Below are positions 21,366 through 31,774 of a DNA stretch of 64,000 nt, in pieces. The notes beneath the pieces were generated by a model, which saw only the letters and a list, made by a program, of their open reading frames with translations, was not told where the DNA came from and did no database searches. Positions within the stretch are counted from its first letter, which is position 1; every line of letters begins with the position of its first letter. The position numbers and the translations under genes are program-made. This DNA comes from Albugo candida (taxonomy: Eukaryota; Oomycota; Peronosporomycetes; Albuginales; Albuginaceae): assembly GCA_905220665.1 (NCBI GenBank), contig CAJNAR010000152.1:620001-684000 (forward strand). Direction: 5' to 3'.

Positions 21366-23554
21366 CTATACAAGTTTCGCATACTCATCTCGAACGATCT
21401 GTTTCGCGATCGCGAACATCCTTCCGGCCAGTTCTTCGTCTATATATGACCAATTGATACAAATCTGCCAGTCGATCGTGACAGATAATTCGATAGATCG
21501 TGTTTTAATCCACAAATCTTGACGGTGCATAGGCGTATCAAATAACCATTGCTTTCCTTCCTCTACAATCAATTCAAGAATGTCCATGACATTAGCCTGA
21601 GGCTGTTCTTGATCGTCTTCTTCCTCATCAGAGGCAATTGAAGCCGATAAAAGAAAGGATATTCCCGATGAAGCAGGGTGAGTATCTTTCTTACGCTTCC
21701 GAGTGGCTTTTTCTGGGACGTACTTCCATGACTTGCTGTATTGTAGATTGTGACGCGGTTTCTTCAGTCTTCGGATCCCCGCTCCAGTCGTCATAAGCAT
21801 CATTTTTCGTCTTGTTTCCGCTATGATAACGCCTTGCACATCTTGTGGGTTCTTCAGAAAGGTTTTGTGTATCCGAATGGGAATCGATCGAGAAGCGAAA
21901 GGTATGTGCATGGGACCATCGAGCGGTACGTGATCGATTTGCATGTGAGTTCCGATATACGGATCCTTTTTTAGCTGTGCCAACAAGTACTTCCCTATGA
22001 ATTTATCATCATCAGACACTGTTGACGAAGAGAGTAAGACGTGCTTGGGCGCTAGCTGACGTGCCATGTCCACAATGCTCTTGGCATCGATCTCATTCCC
22101 GCATGGAAAGTAATGTACACCGCATTCGATCTCGATACCAAGCTTTTTGCTGGCTTCGCTCCGTTCTGGATCGGCATACAGCGAATAGCTCACGTTTCCT
22201 GGACAACAGTCTTCCGATAACACAATGAGATTTCTTGGATCATTGGCCAACGCCTTTAAAACCCTGCAAGTATCTCCTTGGGCAATGTTGGCTGGAGTTG
22301 TAAAAACTAAGAAAGAAGAGGTTTTTCCTTGATCGTGCAGTAGTTTCCAGTCAAATGGTTGACAAAAAAAAGTCTTTTGCCCGTCACTTCCCATATGCTT
22401 ATTAAAGTCTGCTAAAACGTCCCGATATGCTTTAGACAGAATGGATGTTCCCAACAAACTCGACAATCGATCAGGATACTGAATCGCTGAATCCGTCACG
22501 TAAATGGGTATGCTTGCGAGCTGATAATTCTTCCAGTATCGATAGAGTATGGTCATCAACTCTTGAATGAAGCCAGTGCGATGCACTGGAATGATGACTT
22601 TTCCACTAGCTTGCAAACTTTCCAAAATAGCTTTTACGAGATCGTTCTCCATCCCAGCCTTTGTTTCCGAGACTGATACCGCATATCGGCTACTCGTTAA
22701 AAGTAGATCTGGATACAATCGTGGAATATCAGATGGCACTACTACACAGGTTCCATTATTATTAAATCCGTTGACGTAGAATAATGTAGTTGTCGAGGTA
22801 GGTGAGATCATCTCAATATGAAAGCACGATCCTCCAAAAGTATGGCCTGCATGGTACGCTGTGATCATCAGGTTGTCATTGATTCGAGTCTTGGCTCTCA
22901 GAGAGACTGCGGTTGCCTTGTCAAAGGCTTTTGATATATCTTGAGCATCGAACAATGAGGATGAAGTCGAAGAAGAGTTTGTGCTCGGAGAGTTTGGATA
23001 TCTCTCCTTCCTACGATCAATCGAATTATGAGCTGTGAGCTACTTCGCATGCTGACTAAAACGTACCAGAGATCAGATATGACTTTCTTAGAAAGCGCGC
23101 GTGTCGCATGCGTCATTATTATACTTGTATCTGTGGATGATAGTATCTTCTCAGTGAGGTACGGAAGCATCCAGCATGAAGCCGGACGAGAATCACTAAT
23201 CAGGATAGCATCCAAGGCATACAATTGCTTATCCGGTGATTTTTGATCACCAAAATCCATCAATGCCTTCAAGTAATGCCTTCGTTTCCTACCTCGAGAA
23301 GGTTCTTGATCCGATGTGCGAGTACTTCCGGTACCCGAGCCGCGTGCAGTTCCCTTTCCAAAGTCATCTTCATAAAAACTTTCTTTCTTTTCAGAATCAT
23401 TAACGTTAGATGGTATGTATTCACCACATCCGAGTAAAATAGTCGTGTTGGAGGCACTCTCACGAACGATAAAGGCAGCTCCATTGCCGAGCTGCTCGAC
23501 ACTCAACACCATTCCAAGATATAGGACAGGACTTTGTATCCTAATATGGAGCAA
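21366..23554 (-). CDS. Integrator subunit 9-like metallo-beta-lactamase/beta-CASP protein, catalytic motifs absent
   Basis: Two exons (23554-23067, 23010-21366) join in phase to about 710 residues. The order of elements fits the CPSF73/INTS11/INTS9 superfamily: a beta-lactamase strand AILISD, LPYLTE, MTHATRAL, AYHAGHTFGG, a beta-CASP segment GKVIIPVHRTGFIQELM, and a C-terminal domain ending WSYIDEELAG. The HxHxDH metal motif is replaced by SDSRPASCW, LDCG by LGCG, and the motif-3 Asp by YVNGFN, so it cannot bind zinc in the usual way. INTS9 and CPSF100 are the naturally inactive partners of INTS11 and CPSF73. Similarity to INTS9 (LPYITE, PLYFIS-like strand, C-terminal CIYCP-like segment) makes INTS9 the best guess. 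A Lys/Arg nuclear-type patch and an acidic run precede the last domain. A decayed INTS11 or CPSF73 paralogue is the alternative. Confidence 0.75.
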
Positions 23555-23687
23555 GATACATTATATTATACTACATGCACGTGAACGGCAAGCCAAGACT
23601 CAATTTTACACTTGATCGCAGAAGAACGACACCATTCATATACAACTAAACAATCATGTAGGTACTTGGAAAACCTGAAAACTGAAC

Positions 23688-26600
23688 TTACACCCATTCA
23701 AATGTCATTTGAGCAGATGGACGCGCGCGAACACGTCTCGTCACTTTACGTTTGCGGAGCCATTGCCTGAGTCCAACGTTTTCTACACTCCAAGAGTCTC
23801 GTTCGCTTGGATCACTTTCTCGCATTTCGGTAGAGGCAATGCATGGCTGTGAGTAGTTTGTATCTCCTCGTGGTTCAAGCTCCAGTGATCGTGCATAGCG
23901 ACTTTCCTCCGAGTTGTAAGGCAATTCCGCACGCAACATTTCCTACATTGAGAGATATGTCATTTCAACGATACGTGTACGTCTTGAGCAATACGAACAT
24001 TGATCTTAAGATCCAAACAAAGCGCATAGGCCACAGATTTTTTGTGCATTATATCCAGCACGAGTTCACCAGAAGTAAACAAACGCTTACGGTTCACGTG
24101 TTTCTGCTCTGTGACAATTGGAATCTCACTCAGCGCAACAAAATTCTGCACAAATGACGAATGACATCAAGCAGTGTACTATTTCATTGAAAAACTTGAC
24201 ATTGTACCTGAAGATACAAGCCCAAATATGGCATACATGGGGCTGCTGACTCAATCATCATGCGATTTAATTCGCGGCATCCTTTGTCGCAAAGCAATTG
24301 CATTTTGTGCAATGACTCTTTTGCGCGATCATGTAGCTACAAAACCGTCACTTTGACTCACTCTCAAAGATAAAGCGATGAGACACGTACGCCTTCAAAT
24401 GTCCTTCGCAGGCGATGTATTGCTGTCGATTGGATCGCATACAAGACAGCGGCTAACGTATCAAAGTTTCGCAATGTCAAGCAGTGTTTCGCAACCTATA
24501 TGATAGCGACGATTATTGCCTGTAGTTCCATAAATAAAACCTCACCTTGAGAAAAAAGCGTATATTTTTCCGTCTTCCCTCAGCCGTGGGTTGTGACAGT
24601 ATTACATTGACCACAAATGCTAAAAGCTAGGCACAAGAAGCAGTCAGATGAAGATTCATCGCGTAATCAATTCACAATCGATTCCCACATGCTGAAACCA
24701 CCGTTTGGCACAATGAAAATGTTCGGATCGATCAATGGGCTTGCTCTTCATAAAATCGTCCACTGGAACACACGATGAATGCATAAGTTGATTTGTGTTT
24801 CATCGATCAAATCGTAAACGTACCAGGGATATCAGAAAAGACCGCATGGGTCGCAATGGTGCAAAATTCTGCAAAACGGGTTGGGCTGATGAGTCTAAGC
24901 GAACAAAACTTTGTCAGTAACAACTGGATACTGCCAACTCAATAGTTCACTCACGAAGCGATATTTGCTACAAATTTTTCTGTGGAATAGGATGACGAGA
25001 TGCAATCCACAATACTTTGACGTGCTCGTGGATAAATGTCATGTATCAAAGACTCATCTCCATATAGAGAGAAGCAAGCATTTAGCCTGTCTACGTATTT
25101 TGTCATCAAATTGGAAGCTTCGCTTATTGGACACTGATAATGCTGGGAAACTGCTTGAGAAAACTGCTGCCAAATATTAGTATTCATGGACTCATTTGGA
25201 AGCTTCAGAAATAAAAGAATGGCCACAAAAAACATAAATCCGCGAACTAGACACAATATGCGTGAGAGACACCGTCAATAATAGCCAAATACTAATTGTA
25301 GGACTTACGTTTTACTTCTGACCTAGAATAAACATCCACCAGCTTCAAAACATCCTCCATAGAAGTCATCGAGTCAATGAAAAATATAAAGGAAACCACT
25401 TCACTGAATTCCAACCATGGATTGGATAGGTATGTCTCCATCATTGTGTCCACGGTGGAATTTGATGTAGACAGTGCCAGAAGATTTGCTTTGACACGTT
25501 TCGGTGTTGTCATTTCTGACCAACAATTTTGAGAAGTTCTTAACAAAAGTTTTCTAGCACAATAAGCACTCTCGTTGTCATGGTATTCGTCCGCTGTGAA
25601 GGAGAAAATATCTTTGTCGTCGCTCTTGAAACCCAACTTGCCGACTTCGCAAATACTTTTCCTTCGAGCTGCAAACAAAATACTTTGAAAGCCACGATAC
25701 ACAGCTGGCTGATCAAACATAGCTATAAGGTGACGAACTCCTCGACCAAGCATATCCAGTTGACTCAGATCACATCCAGCTGCCGAAAGGAGTCTCATGC
25801 AACTCTGTGCGCTTTCAGCATTGATATGCCCATTCGAGCATGACACGAGCGCTACGATGATTGGGTTCTCTCCAAAACGATTCGTCTTGTTTGGATTGGC
25901 CCCGGCATTAAGCAAGCATTTAATCAAGTCTACTCTTCCATGCCGCGCAGCCATATGGAGCGCTGTGTCCCCATTAGAGGCTATGCTGTTCGGATCTGCT
26001 CCTTTGGATACGAGAAGGTCCACAAGTTCTGTTTGCTGGGCCGACGTGCTTACAAGTAATGCAGTAAATCCCTCGGACCATGCAGTGTGATCAATAGTGC
26101 ATCCTAGTGCCAAGACAGTGACAGCAGCCTCATACATGCCATTCTCACACATTGACATTAGCGGTGTGTATCCTCGATGATCAAGTGAATCTACTTCTGC
26201 GCCATGTTCAATCAATTTCTGTATGATGCGAGCTGTATCAACTGACTTTCCGGTGACATGAAGTGGTGTTTGCCCCAAGTGGTTCTTGATATTCGGATTT
26301 GCATTGTTTTCTGATAAAAAGCAGACTGCCTCATATCGTCCATGACAAGATGCTGCAAGGAGAGGACTACCTTCACTGGGTATCGGAACCAAGCCTAAAA
26401 CTTGTTTTCCACGAGAACTTTCCCAATGTGTCACAGTATTCATATCAACCTGTTGGGCTGAAAGCCATCTCAATGAATCCAAATCGCCGCGTTTTGCTGC
26501 CAGACACATTGAATAGTGCAAAATGTCAAGGTCCAACTCCAACTGATTATGATAATATTCTTCGCTGAAAAACGTCAGTCGTTTCGGTAAAGCTGCTTCT

Positions 26601-28246
26601 CGTACAATGCTGCAAATGTTTTGAAGCGGCATAAAAAACACGGGTGTATCATTGACTGCCACGAGAGAGAGTCCAGTGTCAATAGCAAGACTCAGAGCAG
26701 CTTGAGATTGTCGTTGAATATTATGCACGATAGCACCACGGCCATTCACATCCGTCGTTAGCTGGATGCCAATGTGCTCTGTAGAAATGGTAACAACTGA
26801 ACGCGAACATTCTGGCGCTAGTAAATTCTCAGAAGTTATTGCCTCGGTTGATGGTTTGAAATCTATGATCCATTTGATTGCCTTCAAAAATGCTTTGACG
26901 GCTGGAACTGCTGTGCTGCAGACGGGATGAGTCTTATACGTGGATTTGATGATGATACGCAATGATACAAGATCTTCAATCGCTGTAAGAGACACAGCAT
27001 ATCGAAACATCGCGCAAAGAGTGCTTTCCATCAACATGCTCAATGATCCATGTAAATGGGTTATACTAAGAGCGGCTTCTTTGCCTGCACATACAATAAA
27101 TTCCAGCTTGTGAGATGGAAGTGATACATTATCGATTCCATCTATCGCCTGTATTATTGAACTCCATTTGCAGCCTCCAAGCATCTCTTCAGTCAGTCCG
27201 AAATCGATGATATCTCGCTGTTTTTGTATCGTGATTCTGTTTTGATTAAGCTTCTCACGTAGCTTTCGAAGCTCTTTTGTTTGCAGTGAAGTATGCAGAA
27301 CATCGACATGGGGAATAAATACGCGGTCTTCAATCTGACGGCGTACAAGTTTGATCATCTCATTTCCGGGCAATACTTCCAAGTAAGGATCTTCATAAAG
27401 CTCTCGATGATAGTGATCGATCACCGCACTCTCCACTTGCTCAATAAGTGAATTCATTATTGCAAGGATATGAAACCCAGTTGATGATCTTTTTTTTGCA
27501 CTAGCTTTGAATTTGTGCAGCAACTTGACAATTTCTTTTCTCGTCACAAAAAACTTGTTGAGGTGACGAGCGACAGCAATTGATGCCATCCGTTCTTCAG
27601 GCGCAGTAAGATCAAATTCTGTTTTATCAGGTGGTGCCAATTGGCGTGTTGAACGTAAAACGCTAACCCATACCTCCGCTTCCAATTGCGTTTGCGCATG
27701 ACAGAGTAGACGATAGAAACCTTTTCTTATCTCGAAACTATAAGCTCTGTTAGTTTTCCACGCATCTATGTATTGTATTCCGATTATTCCTTCATTCAAC
27801 TTGATATAACCCTTCATCTTCACATCCCCACGCTTCCTATAATACGCTAAGGTTCCGTCCGTATAGAGCACAAAGAATCGTACTCTCCAACTCTTCCTAT
27901 CATATTACATAATACATTTAGTAAATCCAATAGTTGATAGGATAGTAATGTGTTCAAGGTACCAGAGATGTCCTTGCTTTCTAAGCCACCCCATTTTGAT
28001 ATATTCACCCATAGCCAGCATTCGTGCATAGTGTCGCTCGTTTGCAAGTCGTCTCGCCTCCAGGCAGATCTCTTTCTGTTGCTCCAAGTGCCCAGTAGTG
28101 GACGATTGATGTCGATGATGTAACGAGACAAAGTTCTGATTCAAGAGATTATTCTTTTCATATAAAGCTGGTGATCCTATTGGATTCTCTCCGATGTATT
28201 TATTTTCTGAAAAATAGACTTTCGGTTTAGCTTGTTGTGCTCGCAT
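23688..28246 (-). CDS. PH-PDZ-ankyrin-RasGEF multidomain guanine-nucleotide exchange factor
   Basis: Ten exons are supported by phase: 28246-27963, 27896-25309, 25246-24955, 24894-24824, 24762-24689, 24626-24546, 24495-24391, 24336-24208, 24145-23999, 23942-23688, about 1341 residues. A PH domain starts GWLRKQGHLWKSWRVRFFVL (about 80-180). A helical region follows, then a PDZ-like domain (about 460-540, GAIVHNI...GLSLVAVND) and five or more ankyrin repeats (about 555-810, GDTALHMAARHGRVDLIKCL). A Ras exchanger motif lies about 890-1000. A complete CDC25-type RasGEF domain follows in short exons: HLLAFVVNVILSQ, NFDTLAAVLYAIQSTAIHRL, APCMPYLGLYLQ and SLELEPR. Such proteins load GTP on Ras-like GTPases; PH and ankyrin parts suggest membrane and scaffold targeting. 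An alternative last intron would move the stop to 23566, only 12 bp before the next gene. Confidence 0.88.
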
Positions 28247-28578
28247 CGTATCAAAGTCTCGACTTTTAGCAGAAAGAGAAGCTAGGCAGAATTTATTTTA
28301 AATCCTTTCATGTTCGTACTTGAGAGAGAAGTTACGTTCCAATATAGAGCGTGAGTGAAGAAACTAGGTATTAGAGTAGAGCCAAGCTATTTGAAACACT
28401 GATACAAGACATGCACTGTACTCTCCTATACTTTACACGATGGATATCTGGATTTTGTCCACTAGATAGGATCATCGAATGTCAAAAATCATCCAGTGAA
28501 AAACTGGGCTGAAGTTGGAGTTGCAGTTGCAGTTGCAGTTGCAATTGGTGCGGAGCGTTCAATTAGCGAAACACGAAA
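28247..28578. promoter_or_regulatory. Divergent promoter region between RasGEF and SYCP2-like genes
   Basis: This 332-bp interval separates two divergent start codons and should hold both promoters. It contains the GTTGCA hexamer run near 28521-28545 and otherwise AT-rich sequence without a coding frame. No specific factor site can be named with confidence. Confidence 0.4.
28521..28545 (+). repeat. Short tandem hexanucleotide repeat (GTTGCA, about four copies)
   Basis: The unit GTTGCA is repeated directly about four times, preceded by the related GTTGGA and followed by a variant GCAATTG. It lies about 35-60 bp upstream of the SYCP2-like start codon, in non-coding sequence. It may be a slippage-prone microsatellite or a cluster of protein-binding sites. 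Confidence 0.85.
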
Positions 28579-31500
28579 ATGAAGAAATCACTTGCGGAGG
28601 TCTTACAGGTAGATGAAATCACAATAAGGAATGCCTCACTATAGTTGAATTCGGGCCAGTTACCTCCCCAGAAACGATGGCATTTTTTGGAGCAAATCTC
28701 AACCACCCGCGATCTAACTTCACTCAAAAGCATCAATGTGCAAGAAAATGATGACAATACATCTTTGAGTTCTATGGTGAAGCTTCTTGGGCTGGAAGCA
28801 AGAAAAAGTAACCACAGCCATGTGAGTGTTGATTCATTGCCCCAAAACTTGTAAATGTCGGATTTTCTCATTAGGTGATCATAATATTGAGGTGAACTAC
28901 ATAATTGCGGCTAAAACAACCAGCTCACTTGATACGTCAGCAGAGTGATTCGGTGGGCCTTTGTGAGCTCTGAAGCAATCATGAAGGTGCTCGTCCAAGG
29001 AGGATTGGATCAGATACTCCTTTCAACAATTAAGGATCTCTACAAAAAGTCTAATGGTGAGATTGCTTAATTAAATCATACGATTGTATTCAAATCCAGT
29101 CGGTGGCACACAGAGGATCCGAACTACTTCATATATATTGAGCAAGTTTTCTCGATTTTGGCAGATTTGGTGAGTGCAATTATTTCACTTCTATTTATGC
29201 ATTTGTATTCTAAGAATGTAGTTCGAATGGGACTTTTTTGGAGCAAATCATTACAGCAGCTACATGGTTGTTATTCTACAAATTCTGAGTCTACCTCGTG
29301 ACTGCGAAAGGAACTTATTCCCTGAAGTCGCCACTACTCTCATGTCTATGGCGTCAACCAATATTGCTCAAGTTTGTGACACCCTCAAAAGAAATCCAAA
29401 GATTGAGGGTGCTCTGAAGAAGCTGCTTCACAACCTTCCAGAAGCCAAGAGTTTCCACTTTGAAGCCTTGCTGCTGGAAATTGTTTATCGTATCTTCAGA
29501 ATGACCAAGAAATCCGGAGACGTGGGATTCGGATTGAGATTTCTGGAGGCACTCCCTTTGGATCTACCATCGCAGCTAAAGCTAGTACTACCAAAAGTAA
29601 GCTGTACAATGGGGTGCCCTTCTCCTTACTAACTCGATCTGCGAAGCAATTCAAAGACAGTACAAGAAAGCTGTTGAACTCGTTCAACAGCCAAGTCGGT
29701 ATTGTCAAGTCATTCGAATTGAAAAATGTCGTGTGCCGCAACCTCAACAAAAAAGTATGCGCATACTTTCCTACCGTCGTAAGGATGACCGTTCTCACTT
29801 TAAGCAGATTTATGAATGGAAAGCTCAATGGGTTGATATTGGAGGTGCAGCGATTGAAAGCGAAGTTGTATATCATGACGAAGGTGAATCTTTTCCGGGG
29901 ATTATCAAGATCCCATTTGACGCAATAAAGAGTATCAAAGCTCTGACAACCACCAAAGCGGTATCTATAACATTTTGCGATGGTACTTCTCTCGGAGATA
30001 TTCTAGACGGTGGAAGGGATATGAACTGGGTTAAAGTCTTCGACTGCACTATCGAATTTTGTTTCGACTCAATGGTATGCAGATTCTCATGCCCTGCATA
30101 AATAGGAATTCATGATTATTTGTTTAGACTTTTGCTCCTGCACTAGAAGCCATTGAGGCTCGATTGCAGAAGGGTACAAGAACAGGGTCTACTCTAGTCA
30201 AATGTGACCCTATGCAGGAGTGTTTAATGCAAACCCCTGGGAAGCGGGCAAGCTGTGATTACACTGAAAATGTGAGTGCCCCGATTGTTCGTTTGTGGTA
30301 GCGATCATCTCAAAGATGTCACCAGGATCCTGCTGAATCTTTTACTGGTTCAGAACTCAAATCCTTCCGAGCGGTATCCTCTCGTGTACCAACACGAGGT
30401 TCCTGTATCTCATCATTTATCTCGACTTAGTGTTCCAGTGAAAATCATACAATGGAAATAATGGCGTTGGATAATAAGGTAGTCCCATATATAATGATGC
30501 CAATCAAATCATAGAATTTGGTTCCTGTAGTCATCATCTCGTGAACGCAAGATCGAATGCTGTGGAGACTTGGCCCCCACAAAAAAGAAAAAGAAGAAGG
30601 CTTGCAACGTGACATCTTCAAAGTCAGTAAAAACAGACAGGATATCAAGTGGAGCAAGATCTCATTATGAAGGCCATGGGAAAATTCAGAATCATTGTCA
30701 GCAACCCCAAACTGCTCAAAGGGAAAACAGCAATACAGCCTCTAAAGCAATTGTAACGGAGACCGTATGATCAGTTTCTACTATCTCAATCGCTCTTTTA
30801 CATATTGCTTGTGTAGACTTGCAAAAAGGTAACATCGAATGATAAAGACAAAATTATTAGGAATCAGCACAACTTTCGCGCCAAAAGGTCCGACGTCGAA
30901 TCGAAGCGAGTAAAAAATACGTGTCAGATAATTGAAAAGGAGGCTGAAAGAAATATCGGGGGAAAGAAGGAAGCTAAATCCAAGTTTGATAATGTCCAGC
31001 AAGTACATGCCGATGCTATAGAGATATGCAAAATCTCGACAGAGGTCCGATTTATATTAGATCGTTTTCACCAAGGTAACAAATCTTGATAAGAGGGATG
31101 AAACTCGAGTCTCATTCGATCTCGCATCCAGTTGTAATGACTCCACTGGATATTGGAGAGGGAATCCAGAAAGACTATGACATTGTACAGCGCAATCTAT
31201 ACAAACAGATGGGGAACATTATTGATAAAATCGTATGCTCGAGGCAATCATACTGCCAAAAATGCACTGATGACGGTTGCAAGAACTTTCTGGTGAAGTA
31301 CGAACCAAAACTGGATTCGTTAGCGGAGGCATTAGAGCTCTTAGATAGTTTCTCAGCGATCTCACATGAGCAACAATGCAAGTACAATGAGCGCAAAGAA
31401 ACCGAGCAACAAATACTTCACCGCCAATCACAAATTGCAGACGCGATTGATTCATTGAGCTCGATCCACCATGATAATAAAACGGAAGTCGAAGAAATTC

Positions 31501-31679
31501 ATGCAAGCTTTGCACAAACGAAAGATCAATTTCGTCATCATATGCGGAAGATAATGAAAAAGATAAAAGCACAATCAGATTCGCATCTAAAGGAAGCCAG
31601 TAGTCGTATGAAGAGTATTGAAGATTCTTTCAGTTCAGATGATTTGATGGCTATGCAGCAAATGCTTTCAAAACTATAA
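28579..31679 (+). CDS. SYCP2-like putative meiotic chromosome axis protein
   Basis: Fourteen exons join in phase to about 808 residues: 28579-28608, 28645-28821, 28875-28891, 28941-29056, 29114-29169, 29222-29596, 29647-29754, 29808-30074, 30128-30271, 30326-30373, 30431-30478, 30531-30764, 30817-31075, 31132-31679. The N-terminal half is an armadillo-like helical region (HVIILSRVIRWAFVSSEA, then YIEQVFSILADL). A beta-rich domain follows, beginning IYEWKAQWVDIGG, similar in position and pattern to the Spt16/PH-like domain of SYCP2. The middle is Lys/Ser-rich and disordered. The C-terminal 180 residues are coiled coil (IQKDYDIVQRNLYKQMGNII to the end). This order is that of SYCP2, and resembles Red1 and ASY3, which build the meiotic axis and recruit HORMA proteins. 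Homology rests on my memory of SYCP2 and needs a profile search. The 17-nt third exon is unusual but keeps the helix continuous. Confidence 0.62.
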
Positions 31680-31774
31680 CGTGACCAATATGATTGCAAT
31701 ATGTGCCATTTTCAGTTCTTGTCTACAGCTGTCTCCTCGGAAAAGGCACATAATAGCCCTCGGACTGTTATACA

